Assembly: GCF_000524195.1 (NCBI RefSeq)
Contig: NW_020170452.1
Coordinates: 199,628 to 263,627 of the forward strand
DNA length: 64,000 bases
Source: Echinococcus granulosus
Taxonomy: Eukaryota > Platyhelminthes > Cestoda > Cyclophyllidea > Taeniidae
Reading direction: 5' to 3'
The notes under the pieces: model-generated
What the model was told of the DNA's origin: nothing
Seen by the model: the letters and a program-made list of their open reading frames with translations, nothing else
The model's database searches: none
Program-made: the position numbers and the translations under genes
Shown here: piece after piece, positions 37,201 to 43,300 of the stretch
Layout: each line of letters starts with the position of its first letter
How positions within the stretch are numbered: the stretch's first letter is position 1

Positions 37201-37389
37201 TCGCTAAGGTAAATCGACCATCACGACACACACACAAGGGAAAAAGTAACCCATGCAAATTAGGAGCATCCAAAACCAACCCAATAAGCCAAAAAAGGTG
37301 GAGAAGAAAAACTTGTCCACAAACCTGTTTCAACTGACTGTTCACCCATCGTTTAAACACTCGACATTGTGTGGCCAAGATTTTACCAT
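2925..37389 (-). CDS. DMD: Dystrophin, N-terminal CH domains and spectrin-repeat rod (multi-exon, partial at both ends)
   Basis: Gene-level entry; the exons are listed separately. Dystrophin ties cortical actin to the membrane dystroglycan complex in muscle and neurons. About 42 exons give roughly 2,800 codons. CH1 starts with FKRWVNSQL and ends with MRLTLGLDTLW. CH2 carries NICNYTTSWRDGLAF, RPELFSY and ARLLEPEDLL. The rod begins with SEFQHKAERSLAWMLSMEE, continues with THE-DLTAH and LLQNRWTNLNRA, then ALLHWRHFEEEADVLSEWL. These match the order and wording of vertebrate dystrophin repeats 1-3, which separates it from spectrin, nesprin and spectraplakin. A Pro/Ala/Lys-rich hinge (exon 23200-23334) sits where dystrophin hinge 2 is expected. 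Codon phase is continuous across almost all introns. The start exon is missing upstream. The WW, EF-hand, ZZ and coiled-coil domains are not in view and should lie beyond position 1. Utrophin-like or other CH/spectrin proteins are the alternative; identity is by eye only. Confidence 0.82.
3633..3996 (+). repeat. Degenerate ATCC tetranucleotide array 1
   Basis: Tandem CATC/ATCC units with interspersed CGTATCCATC. Because 4 is not a multiple of 3 it keeps all plus frames open as His-Pro-Ser-Ile repeats. It lies in a dystrophin intron. Confidence 0.9.
4963..5034 (-). CDS. DMD: Dystrophin exon (72 nt)
   Basis: Acceptor tcctgtag|AAT and donor CAG|GTATGT. Twenty-four codons, phase 0 on both sides, ending SLYPAVIQIQLQ, which joins smoothly to QYAIEL of the next exon. 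Confidence 0.65.
5968..6141 (-). CDS. DMD: Dystrophin exon, spectrin-repeat helix A
   Basis: Acceptor tttactag|ACA and donor AAG|GTAAGT. Fifty-eight codons, phase 0 both sides. It contains KLAFWLDTVTSYLNSTVACL, the Trp-Leu signature of helix A of a spectrin repeat. Confidence 0.75.
6391..6624 (-). CDS. DMD: Dystrophin exon, spectrin-repeat segment
   Basis: Acceptor caattaag|GAG, preceded by a (CT)n tract, and donor ATT|GTGAGT. Seventy-eight open codons at phase 0 both sides. It contains LQAVEEAFENYQSDARLSL and SLSEWKSVCRLLRIDRAGQI. The frame is open without a starting Met, as expected of an internal exon. Confidence 0.72.
6625..8145. other. Dystrophin intron, no gene seen
   Basis: AT-rich; it holds the hairpin at 7478 and no supported exon on either strand. 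Confidence 0.7.
7478..7497. repeat. CTACTTAT/ATAAGTAG hairpin
   Basis: Perfect 8-base inverted arms around a 4-base loop; a member of the dispersed family described in the findings. Confidence 0.8.
8146..8502 (-). CDS. DMD: Dystrophin exon, spectrin-repeat segment (119 codons)
   Basis: Acceptor attgtag|AAA and donor TTG|GTGGGT, phase 0 both sides. It reads LDAILKTHERRSAQLCAISE, then ARGMIDRRRTRLCDWLSTCT, then an acidic GEEVGKEKEQVLPQWIMTI stretch. An internal GAGAAG-GTAAGT resembles a donor, but the next AG is only 16 bases on, so it is read through. Confidence 0.8.
8727..8917 (-). CDS. DMD: Dystrophin exon, Ser/Pro/acidic spacer
   Basis: Donor GAG|GTGATT, phase 0 out. Two acceptors (exon start 8917 or 8905) give the same frame and match the phase-1 end of the exon at 9104. 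It encodes GGAFMSLRVVFNRHRMAEIE, then a Ser- and Glu-rich spacer with LPPPFTRPLYSPDME. It does not look like a repeat; it may be a hinge. If unspliced, the frame would stop at 8676. Confidence 0.55.
9104..9297 (-). CDS. DMD: Dystrophin exon, spectrin-repeat helix
   Basis: Acceptor acatttccag|T matches the phase-2 end of the preceding exon. Donor ATTC|GTATGT leaves phase 1. It contains FEACLNRLKEELAWLQEND, then a Pro/Ile-rich loop. An alternative donor at 9059 (GCG|GTAGGT) is possible but breaks phase with the next exon. Confidence 0.7.
10220..10587 (-). CDS. DMD: Dystrophin exon with acidic Ser-rich end
   Basis: Acceptor cgctag|GAC and donor ACATT|GTAAGA, phase 0 in and 2 out. It encodes DLYLQPVFDKRC, ETFNTLVEDLRGL and a Ser/Asp-rich segment (SKSDSSSDSEG). 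Reading through would stop two codons later, so the splice is needed to continue into 9297; the phases agree. Confidence 0.75.
10756..10897 (-). CDS. DMD: Dystrophin exon, spectrin-repeat helix
   Basis: Acceptor cttttag|C, donor CGG|GTATGT, phase 2 in and 0 out. It contains YWQEYANLWQSFMNEAIRQK, then QIEMLQLDRLPKED. Confidence 0.78.
11314..11522 (-). CDS. DMD: Dystrophin exon, spectrin-repeat helix
   Basis: Acceptor catttcag|AGC, donor GACC|GTGAGT, phase 0 in and 2 out. It contains SLDQYFILAQEAASKATNSL and TTLWLDAVLETQKGRLNAY. Confidence 0.78.
11646..11930 (-). CDS. DMD: Dystrophin exon, spectrin-repeat helices
   Basis: Acceptor attgtag|AGA, donor CAG|GTAGGT, phase 0 both sides, 95 codons. 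It contains ACLTYITQLEDTYNWNL and FRECLQQFVTQLNEIQDEL. Confidence 0.82.
12001..12054 (-). CDS. DMD: Dystrophin small exon (54 nt)
   Basis: Acceptor ttctag|AAC. The donor GAG|GTGACA at 12000 keeps phase 0 into the next exon; the donor-like GTGAGG five bases earlier would shift frame and meet a stop. It encodes FVRDALTTQQRLGGE. Confidence 0.65.
12548..12652 (-). CDS. DMD: Dystrophin exon, spectrin-repeat helix
   Basis: Acceptor cttcgcag|AAA, donor GAG|GTGATT, phase 0 both sides, 35 codons. It contains SWELEQFRQLAELLKTA. Confidence 0.78.
12727..12831 (-). CDS. DMD: Dystrophin exon, spectrin-repeat helix
   Basis: Acceptor ggtctag|TAC, donor CAG|GTGAAT, phase 0 both sides, 35 codons. It contains LESRLKDILKAAEELSQEDK. 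Confidence 0.75.
13580..13816 (-). CDS. DMD: Dystrophin exon, spectrin-repeat helix
   Basis: Acceptor attttag|AAG, donor GAG|GTAAGA, phase 0 both sides, 79 codons. It contains QLLSTLYTRSNQLTSEMVAF and VEPLQTTIAKIRKKIE. Confidence 0.8.
14315..14644 (-). CDS. DMD: Dystrophin exon, spectrin-repeat segment
   Basis: Acceptor ccttgtag|AGA, donor CAG|GTTAGT, phase 0 both sides, 110 codons. It contains LQKLEELLVQIEAEIT and VIDKAFAARNAFRAQVNGLV, then a Ser/Thr/Glu-rich end. Confidence 0.82.
14704..14862 (-). CDS. DMD: Dystrophin exon, spectrin-repeat helix
   Basis: Acceptor atttcag|GTC, donor CAG|GTGAAT, phase 0 both sides, 53 codons. It contains VEKLQPFADRYSQIVDPLEQ. The intron to the next exon is only 59 bases. 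Confidence 0.82.
14907..15239 (-). CDS. DMD: Dystrophin exon, spectrin-repeat segment
   Basis: Acceptor cgctag|GTG, donor CAT|GTAAGC, phase 0 both sides, 111 codons. It contains NSIQRCREITREHDVAAINL, KSVELIDRIHNGQKLIDQL and ELIEELRDLHEKNAKILDHV. The following intron is only 44 bases. Confidence 0.85.
15380..15676 (-). CDS. DMD: Dystrophin exon, spectrin-repeat segment
   Basis: Acceptor cctgtag|CTT, donor CAG|GTTAGA, phase 0 both sides, 99 codons. It contains RLDDYESWLNEISKAVQQRM and GEFLEWCTHIAVMDGVV, two Trp-containing helices. Confidence 0.85.
15718..15740. repeat. CTACTTATA/TATAAGTAG hairpin
   Basis: Perfect 9-base inverted arms around a 5-base loop, same family. Confidence 0.85.
16513..16665 (-). 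CDS. DMD: Dystrophin exon, spectrin-repeat helix
   Basis: Acceptor ttttgtag|GCC, donor GAG|GTGACT, phase 0 both sides, 51 codons. It contains EDDFARLKKIVELLSSEG. Confidence 0.8.
17442..17548 (-). CDS. DMD: Dystrophin exon, spectrin-repeat helix
   Basis: Acceptor ctttag|CT completes a Ser codon with the phase-1 end of the exon at 18723. Donor ATG|GTGAGT, phase 0 out. It contains YEKHWLERVDSTIRKSKQQV. Confidence 0.8.
17549..18722. other. Dystrophin intron, no gene seen
   Basis: It contains a perfect GGCGGTACCGCC palindrome at 18221-18232 flanked by AGAAGG/CCTTCT-type arms, otherwise unremarkable. Confidence 0.7.
18723..18921 (-). CDS. DMD: Dystrophin exon, spectrin-repeat segment
   Basis: Acceptor tttttag|GAA, donor AAAT|GTGAGT, phase 0 in and 1 out. 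It contains EFEKELASKRPMIAAI, then ESEYAAGQERLKSATYHFND. Confidence 0.82.
18995..19372 (-). CDS. DMD: Dystrophin exon, spectrin repeats (GC donor)
   Basis: Acceptor gtgcag|AAG, phase 0. It contains ELKRTWNRVKELTNENILF, an acidic/Ser linker, then MDELQKWISEAKHRLAKYA. No GT donor fits. CTGAAG|GCAATT at 18994 gives a phase-0 join to EFEKEL of the next exon and completes one helix, so this looks like a GC-AG intron. Length is 126 codons. Confidence 0.8.
19464..19679 (-). CDS. DMD: Dystrophin exon, spectrin-repeat segment
   Basis: Acceptor attcaag|AAT, donor AAA|GTAAGC, phase 0 both sides, 72 codons. It contains NQIERFEKLMGDMFDYLDSV and LGHLDDIVEELRSFF. Confidence 0.82.
19680..21149. other. Dystrophin intron, no supported gene
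   Basis: It contains the GTCAC element at 20157 and a poly-G run near 21003. A 95-codon plus-strand frame at 20307 has no splice context or family match. Confidence 0.65.
20157..20189 (+). repeat. GTCAC...GTGAC dispersed element
   Basis: AGCGTCACAAATA, then CGTGAC and GGCTCTGATTTCC. It shares both the palindrome and the right flank with the copy at 32596. Confidence 0.7.
21150..21317 (-). CDS. DMD: Dystrophin exon, spectrin-repeat segment
   Basis: Acceptor ctttcag|CGA, donor ATT|GTAAGT, phase 0 both sides, 56 codons. It contains AVVEHFLATLTKQEAQELTE and EEWQQVRNLISERVPVLRNL. Confidence 0.85.
21830..21948 (-). CDS. DMD: Dystrophin exon, repeat helix A
   Basis: Acceptor ttctgtag|AT keeps frame with the phase-1 end of the preceding exon; a second gtag ten bases inside would not. 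Donor ACG|GTAAAA, phase 0 out. It contains SFRQWLTSAKNEA and two Cys. Confidence 0.78.
22366..22554 (-). CDS. DMD: Dystrophin exon, spectrin-repeat helix plus Ser/Pro tail
   Basis: Acceptor attttag|CC completes an Ala codon. Donor CAAA|GTACGT, phase 1 out. It contains LDQLFDDIEERWGLLDQFY, then a Thr/Ala- and Pro/Ser-rich tail. Confidence 0.8.
22625..22909 (-). CDS. DMD: Dystrophin exon, first repeat after hinge
   Basis: Acceptor tttgtag|GT completes a Gly codon with the preceding exon. Donor CAAG|GTGGGT, phase 1 out. It contains SRAEKLLNWLDSRIELLELV and VIARIDKELPEAKENMVIV. The Trp-helix after a hinge resembles the repeat that follows hinge 2 in vertebrate dystrophin. Confidence 0.85.
23200..23334 (-). 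CDS. DMD: Dystrophin exon, proline/alanine/lysine hinge
   Basis: Acceptor tttgcag|TC, donor CCG|GTGAGC. The downstream exon requires phase 1 out, which selects the frame VAHTEIFFINHQAPLREG, then PASDGAKRPADGAPSTAPEK. This disordered segment is placed like dystrophin hinge 2. A second open frame across the exon would not join the next exon. Confidence 0.68.
23335..24930. other. Dystrophin intron rich in TG repeats
   Basis: TG tracts at 24047 and about 24159, and poly-G and poly-A runs near 24418 and 24465. A small exon correcting the phase between 24931 and 23334 might hide here; none was found. Confidence 0.6.
24047..24079 (+). repeat. (TG)n microsatellite
   Basis: About 16 uninterrupted TG units in a dystrophin intron. 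A related interrupted TG tract lies at about 24159-24185. Confidence 0.95.
24931..25170 (-). CDS. DMD: Dystrophin exon, spectrin repeat 3 C-terminal part
   Basis: The acceptor is a (CA)n tract ending cacatag|GCC. It contains RYETRWAQLLASLDRRASAV, EIQHAVETRVDALVSQWSQL and then LDLEENSLTITSRF. The strong donor GAA|GTAGGT ends at phase 0, but the next exon needs phase 1; a weaker donor four bases on (end 24927) or a missed small exon would fix this. Confidence 0.75.
25177..25207 (+). repeat. (TG)n microsatellite abutting a splice acceptor
   Basis: About 15 TG units. On the minus strand the tract reads (CA)n and ends a few bases before the acceptor of the dystrophin exon that starts at 25170. 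Confidence 0.95.
25630..25653 (-). CDS. DMD: Dystrophin micro-exon (24 nt)
   Basis: Acceptor tggttag|GAA, then EYQKWLQK, and donor AAG|GTTGAC. With this donor, phase 0 joins both neighbours and keeps one helix running ALEEYQKWLQK-ACLSRYETRW. A stronger-looking donor at 25585 (CAG|GTGGAT) would make a 68-nt exon that shifts frame. Confidence 0.5.
25897..25961 (-). CDS. DMD: Dystrophin exon, spectrin-repeat helix
   Basis: Acceptor ttctaaag|GT, donor GAG|GTGAAT, phase 1 in and 0 out. It encodes GSVERLVYRLVQFASEEVALE-like sequence, aligned in pattern with the helix before the Trp of human repeat 3. Confidence 0.65.
26535..26557 (+). repeat. GTCAC...GTGAC dispersed element
   Basis: GCGTCACGTATGTGTGACGC followed by TGG, an imperfect palindrome in a dystrophin intron. 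Confidence 0.6.
26813..26960 (-). CDS. DMD: Candidate dystrophin exon, charged helix
   Basis: An open segment with acceptor gagaatag|AAA, phase 0 in, encodes VSKLLAGSQYEVVKNWREEE, then RRRFEEASPKLCQS, a very spectrin-like charged helix. The only donor giving the needed phase 1 (GGCG|GTTGGC) is weak, so the 3' end is uncertain. Confidence 0.42.
27996..28476 (-). CDS. DMD: Dystrophin exon, spectrin repeats 2-3
   Basis: Acceptor cctacag|G completes an Arg codon. Donor TCG|GTGAGT, phase 0 out, 160 codons. It contains VQELKSQLVANRRLENYLES, LATQWSRLVEWVHTHY and ALLHWRHFEEEADVLSEWL. The last resembles the LLQDILLKW...AWLSEKE region of human repeat 3. Confidence 0.88.
28692..29035 (-). CDS. DMD: Dystrophin exon, spectrin repeat 1 end / repeat 2 start
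   Basis: Acceptor tgcccag|GAT, donor AAAG|GTGAGT, phase 0 in and 2 out. DLTAHLTKHEPMFRRCLRYG after THE of the previous exon matches the human THEGYMMDLTAH motif. EVKKMLSLLQNRWTNLNRAA matches the end-of-repeat Trp helix. Confidence 0.88.
29036..31362. other. Dystrophin intron (2.3 kb), no gene seen
   Basis: The flanking exons join at phase 0, so no coding exon is required between them, and none is apparent. Confidence 0.75.
31363..31800 (-). CDS. DMD: Dystrophin exon, linker and spectrin repeat 1
   Basis: Acceptor attttag|GAG, donor GAG|GTGGGT, phase 0 both sides, 146 codons. It begins with a Thr/Val/Ser linker and an acidic patch, then LNMSEFQHKAERSLAWMLSM, the human-like start of repeat 1, and ends RFNTHE. 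Confidence 0.88.
31801..32771. other. Dystrophin intron, no gene seen
   Basis: It holds the GTCAC element at 32596 and a poly-C run near 32031. The flanking exons join at phase 0. Confidence 0.75.
32596..32626 (+). repeat. GTCAC...GTGAC dispersed element
   Basis: AGCGTCACAAATA, then AGTGAC and GCTCTGATTTCC. It is nearly identical to the copy at 20157 apart from a 2-base indel. Confidence 0.7.
32772..33015 (-). CDS. DMD: Dystrophin exon, C-terminal half of CH2
   Basis: Acceptor tttttag|A completes an Arg codon. Donor ATG|GTAGGT, phase 0 out. RPELFSYRF, LGLAFHLITKEFAVARLLEP, then EDLL...DARSVAIYLIEL are the closing helices of a type-2 CH domain; the family motif is LLDPEDV...DEKSI..Y. It ends with a basic stretch (DRRRRNKPAF). 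Confidence 0.9.
33016..33925. other. Dystrophin intron, no gene seen
   Basis: It contains a perfect GC palindrome, CGGCGGCGCCGCCG, at 33629-33642 and a poly-C/poly-A run near 33340. Confidence 0.7.
33926..34006 (-). CDS. DMD: Dystrophin exon, CH2 actin-binding core
   Basis: Acceptor gccctag|A, donor AAAG|GTATGC, phase 2 in and out. YEGVNICNYTTSWRDGLAF followed by LAIINQ is the diagnostic CH2 motif (NFTTSW.DGLA...LI). Confidence 0.92.
34492..34850 (-). CDS. DMD: Dystrophin exon, end of CH1, inter-CH linker, start of CH2
   Basis: Acceptor tacacag|CAT, donor AGTC|GTAAGT, phase 0 in and 2 out. VATAIQLACDTY and SSSMRLTLGLDTLWILAV correspond to the last CH1 helices (family K/RLTLGLIW). A Ser/Gly/Thr-rich linker follows, unusually long at about 60 residues, then DERLLAWCQDATQS opens CH2. 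Confidence 0.85.
34851..36634. other. Dystrophin intron (1.8 kb), no gene seen
   Basis: The flanking exons join at phase 0. Overlapping frames at 35297-35830 on both strands lack splice context and look like chance. Confidence 0.65.
36635..36695 (-). CDS. DMD: Dystrophin exon, CH1 segment (61 nt)
   Basis: Acceptor aattttag|A, donor GGG|GTAAGT, phase 0 out into HDVATA. It encodes PSDGISTQENATSLIERLYG. The phase-2 entry does not match the phase-0 end of 37004, so a small exon between them is probably missed. Confidence 0.6.
37004..37105 (-). CDS. DMD: Dystrophin exon, CH1 segment (102 nt)
   Basis: Acceptor tattgtag|GAT, donor ACA|GTGAGT, phase 0 both sides. EAVDIFRDPEALLSLAQEL is placed where CH1 normally has LFSDLQDGRRLLDLLE; it is clearly divergent. 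Confidence 0.65.
37325..37389 (-). CDS. DMD: Dystrophin exon, start of CH1
   Basis: Acceptor cccttttag|AT, donor CAG|GTTTGT, phase 1 in and 0 out. ATQCRVFKRWVNSQLKQ matches the family start KKTFTKWVNAQF. The upstream first exon was not found. Confidence 0.8.
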
Positions 37390-40300
37390 CTAAAAGGGCC
37401 AAAAATGGTGGATTACTTTGAGTGCCTTGTTAATCCAATCGGAAGCGGTAATAGCCAATCATGAGTCATTTGAAGACCCTACTACTTGGACTTTGTAGCC
37501 ATCCACAAATGTTATACAATCAAAAGTTGGTTAAGATGGAGGTCCAGGTTGATGTTAAAACCGTAGCCAAGTTATCTCGACTACCTGCAACAGCATTCGA
37601 GCCACCATGAAATGCCTTCGAAGTGCTTTTGGTTGGACAGGGTAGGAAAAAAAGAGCCCTCATTTATTTTTTAGCATGAGTGAGAGATTTGACTTTCTTA
37701 CTTACTCATCCAGTTGGTAAAGCCCTTGCCAACAGTTTTCAGTGAGATCACACAAAGGAGTTAGTTGGGAAGCGGCAAGTATTTTTCGGCATTCTTAAGC
37801 GTGTGTGTGTGTGTCTATTTTATGTCTACATGTGTGCATGTAATTGGAATGTCACAAGTAAATCGGGTAAATGGAAAGCAAGAGAGTCGCATTCAAGGTG
37901 ACCAGCCGACAAGACACATTTCAACTGCCCTCAGATGATGATTTATGTTGGGAGTAAAAAAGTCTTTAAGTATGCCCCCAATTGTATGTTGTGGATACAA
38001 GCAACGGATGAATGAACCCGGCACGCATAAATTTTACCGAATAGCAGTATTTTTTTAACAAAAGTCAAGAAAACAACGCGACACGACCTTATTGAAGCGG
38101 AGGAATTCCCACGACATTCATAAATAGAATCTTTCTTTGCATTTTTTTCAAACCATGTATACACATATTTGTTTATGCCTACTAGATAAGGTAAAAATAG
38201 TCAAAAAACTGGATCAAAGTGCCTAATCAAAAAGCAAATTTTAAAACAAACTGTTTTGAAGTTTGCGGCTGTTCATTAAATTCGGCAAATCAGAACTGCG
38301 CTTTAGGTTTACTAGGTCAAAGTCACCCACGATCTCATTCAGGCTAATTAGGACACCATTAATTTTGAGCCAACAAATAAAACCAAGTGATTCTTTCCTC
38401 ATATACTCTTTTTGATCCTTATTTGCCTATTTAAAAAAAAAACAACCGGCCTAGCATGAGTTGTTTGGGGGGTTTTAAAAGTTCCATTTTCACTTAACCC
38501 TGGCCTGATAATCTGATTGGGTACCAGAAGCAGCTGAAGTTTAAGGGGTTTTAGAGGCGTTGGAAATAAATCAAGGGCAGGAATTTTGAGGTCTCTAGGC
38601 TCGGAAGAGGGTTGTTAAGTCGGTGACGATTGTGAGTTGTCACTGCCACTTTTTACCACGTGAACTTGGCTTGTCACATTACATAGCAGCACATACACAC
38701 ACACACGAGTGCTTGTGTGGTTGCACGCACAGCCAAGCCCATTCGCCTAGCAACTGGGAAGGCACTGTGATCAATACTCGCACCTCATTGGTCAGCAGCA
38801 CAAATTACATCATAATTAAGTGGGCCGAGGGAGCTGAGCCGAATCCAACCAATCCGCTTGGAGGAAGGGGATAAGGCCATTAATGCCTTCAGCTGGGATG
38901 TGTATTCACCACACAAATTAGATGTTCATTGTATCTTTTTGCACAAAAATATGTAACTACTTAATAAATAATAAGTTCTAGCAACAAGCTTGCAGTATGA
39001 GAACTAGCACCTGTGCCAAATCGTATCTGATTGCACAGTGAAATTTTATTGGCTACTGCCTGCACCAATAGTTCGATAGTGCACACTGTGACCTCAAGCC
39101 GAGCAATCACACAGGTTTACATTGCATCAGAATTGCATGTCATCGTTTCTACAGGTACCATGCGGTCGTTTGCGAACCGCAGAGTGGTGAAGGACCAGGG
39201 GATTGCTGATTGCTAACTCAGCGTTCCCTGCCGTGCCATCTTTGGTGGTACAAAACGAAATTTTGATAGGATTTAAAGGAAGGTATTGACATGTCAGATG
39301 AAGTATAATGGCCTCTAGCTCCAATGGAATATCTTAAACAATAAAAGATATTACTGTAGGAGGAGGCAGGGAGCTTATGCCTACGGGAAAGTGACACCAG
39401 AAAAAGACCCGGAAGTCGTGTCACTAAGGCGGTACTTCTTAATGACCAGTCAAAAAAGTGTACCGATAAAGGTAATCAGATCTGGATGCTTTAGAAAGCT
39501 ATTTTCCTCGTAGGAAGGAGCTAATAGATGGAAAAAAATCATGTGAATGATTAACAAGTGATGACTAAGCGTTTGGGGATATGAACCAAAAAAGGGGCGT
39601 TAATCGGGGGACATAAAAGCACAGAGACTGAGGCTCCTAGTTAACCTTACCAGCATACAAGAGTGTTGGCAGCCAAATAAACGGACTATTTGAAGAGCCC
39701 TCTGTTTATATGGGCCTGGGTGAAAATTTGTGCTGTAAACAAAGGGTGGCAACATCTTCCCTCACCCCTGCCCCCACCTACGGTCTCCCCTTGGGAGTAA
39801 AATAAGCGGTGGTAAACAACATTTTTTGGATTAATTGTCATATAGACACGCTATTTGTAACGAAAAAATGACATATTTAGGGGTCGTATTTCTGCGGGTA
39901 ATGAGAAGCTACTGTTGTTGGCTAGTTTGTTATTTGTTTAGAGTGGTTAATTTCAGACACACGCAATAATTTTACATGATTGACATTTTCCCTCATGTGA
40001 TTAATTAACAGTCGATATTACATAGTGAGTTTGGGAAAGGAGTGGAAAATGCTGGGAGTGATTCTGGCCTTAAGGTTAGAACATGGTTCGTGCTACAACA
40101 TCAAATCGTGTTAATTTGTAGCAGCTGCTAAATTTATGTGGCATTCTTGGATCAACCATCACACTTAGATCGAAAAGCATGAGAAAGGTCTTTTTTCATT
40201 TTGTTCATGTAAATTTATCCTAAAGCTGAGTGTTAGACACTCGAGCAGGAGGATGGGAGAATAAAAACCGCTGTTGATGTGGACTGACATCGGACTAAAT

Positions 40301-43300
40301 TTAGTTTAAAATTATCAAGGCATTGCAAGCAAATGAATTTTTTTCACTTTCAAAACAAACTATATTTTTTTTGCCGGGAAATGAAACAATGAGAGAAATA
40401 TCTCATCCATGAGAATAGTAAATGAAGGCTTAAAAAAAGCCACTGGCGATAATAATTTATTGTTCTAATTAGCCAGAACATATATTTCACAAGTTGTTTA
40501 TTAAAAGTTTAGCCAACATGATTCCAAAAACGCTACAAAGGGGTAAAGAGTTCAAATATCATGGTCTTTAACACTAGTGTCCGTTCGACATGCAGAGATA
40601 TGCATTTATTTTCACCGATTAGCAAACGCATGGTGGTGAAAAACATATGACACAAAACTAGTATACTCTAATGCGCCGGTCTCGTAGCATCGCAATATTT
40701 GTTGAGGTTTCAGGGTGCTGACTAGTTTGTCCACCGACATGACCAAATAAGGTGATAATAAGCTTTAGCAAGAGGAAAAACCAATACAACGTCTTGGCTA
40801 AAAAATGCCTAAACACGCTTAAAATTAAAAATAAAAAGTTTATTTACATCACAAAGACATCATGACTTTGTCGAGCGAAATGTAATCATGGTATTTTTGG
40901 AACACAAAGAAGGAAAAAATAGGCAACACAAACCCCTGAAATCAAGGTCAGAGGGTAGGGTTCTTCTTTGCCTGGCGTCATCCATAAATTGTCAAAGTCT
41001 CCTCTATTTTATTTCCAGCCTCGTTTAACAGTAATCAATTGTTATGTTGCTTCAAACTGGCAACAACGCTTAATTATTTATTAGTGGTTGTTCTAAACAA
41101 AATAAAATAACCTTGCTCTGTAGCAAACTTTAGAGTTTTGGACTCTACTAACTGATTTTTTTTACGATTCCTTATTTTAGCGTCATGTATGCGGTTAATT
41201 ATAGTTAAATAATTTTTTTGACAATAAAATGCTTGGATAATCTTTGTTGGGTATTGCAAGTCCGCATACTTTATCCCTTTGCCAAATTTTAAATAACAAT
41301 AAATTAGCTATTTGCTTTTGGGAAAAAAGGCATTCTAAGCTCATTTATGCGTACCCTTTTTAGCCAGACGAAATTTTAGCATAAACCTGAACTGCTACAT
41401 AAAAATTCAGCTTGTCATCTCTTCGAGAGATGTTTAGTGCTAGACAGATTGCTTTTTCGCTGTGATAACAAACAGGAGGAGCGCATCTGTACTGCGCAAA
41501 ACTCTGAATATTTGTCATAGTGCTCTTTTAAGGCCGTTCGGAAACCTCCGACTTCAGTAAGAACAGCTCATCAGGATTTGACTGGGTATACATCTGTGAT
41601 GAATGCATGATGTCCAATGACTTGACGGTACGAGGAACTGCAACAGAGAAGTGAACATTATTGCAGACTTTGAAATTACTGATGACAATCTGATGAATAT
41701 TCTTCTCCTGAGTAAATCTGCTAGGATCACCAGGGAATTGTGCAAGGCACAAATCCCAATATGGCTTTTGTTGCCCAAGAACACTCTTGCATCAACTTGC
41801 GAATCAACTGCAGAGGAGATGGCGCCATTGAGGTAGGGTCGGGATAGCTTGACTTATTTATAAAAGGCGAATTTTCATTGAACTAAGTAATTATAGGTGC
41901 ATTGTTACTGTCCAAGTGAGAGAAAGGATAAACAATATACGCCTTAGGAAGAGGTACAAGCAGCCTTTAGCTAGTTTACATATACTAAACATATGCCGGA
42001 TCTGAATTACATGTTACAGATTCAAGGGATTCCATCTCGTAATGATCGTTACATTACAGTCTATGCCAACAAGACCTTTAGAAGAGAGGGGAAGACAAAA
42101 TATACACCGAAGTTTTTAACCTTCTGCTGATCACAAAGAGGCAACAGGTACATAAGTATAATGACGGATTGTTTCAAAAAAGTTTTAGAGGTAGAAATTG
42201 GGCCAATTTTGGGCTTTAACAGTGAATAAAAGGCATACCACAACAGGCTTAGCTAATCTAATGCCTATCAGGAGTTGGACCTAGCATAGCTCTACGGATT
42301 CCTTCCATCCCCTGCTTGAATCGCAATTTCCACGTTGTACGGAGCAAAGACGTAAATTTGAGTGCTGATGACCTCTTCACCAAAAAATTACTGCAAATTG
42401 CAATCTATCATGACGAAACACAACCTAACAGAGGCTTCAGGGATGGTGTCCAAGATGGCAAGACGACCATGTTCGACTGAACCATTTAGGCAATGCGTCG
42501 TCATCACACCACATTATGTGTTCCCTAATTATTTATAAGACGTAGTCAACTTGCAAAGATTTCTTCGACGGTGATGCAAGAGTGCCTGGATAAATTCGTT
42601 AACTTTGGTGTAGAAGCAACCATTGTTGCGTAGCAAAGGCTCATTTACTTCACACATTTTCTTGTGATTTCGTGGGGAAATAATTGTGCACTTTATTTTC
42701 CCTTTTCATCTTTTGCATATCCTACTAATTTTATTTAAGTAACAAAAGGCCACAGTACGACTTTCGGTAAACACTGCATTTATCACAGATTTCAAACTCT
42801 CTGATCCACAAGACAGACTTGCAGAAGGCTTTGGATTGGAAAGGTGAAGGTCGTTTGGGCAAGAGGCGGTTTTTACCTTATTTGGTAGAAGGCGATGCAG
42901 ACGACTCGTGATTCAGACGGGAGCGGTAAAACAAACCTGCCACATGTCTGTCAAACCTGTCTTCTAAATGGTATCCACGTGCTGAACCTGACTCACTGAA
43001 AGCGTATTGTATTTCCACTTCAGCCGCCTTGAATATTCATTTGACTGGGGAATTTGGCGTGGTGCTATCCCATTTCTGTGTGGGTTATTAACCAACATGG
43101 AATTTTTGTTGACTAGGGAAAAAAACGGCAAACAAGGCCATGGCCTTCCCTTGCATTGTCTGTTTGAGTGAAACAAATCAACAGTTCGGTTTTCTCCTCA
43201 CTCCCTCCCCTTCGTCTCACGCAAGTGCCCACCTCTTCCCCCTGCGTGCATTCATGCCTCATTGAGTCGCCCAACTTCAGTGGATTTCACCTCGATTGCC

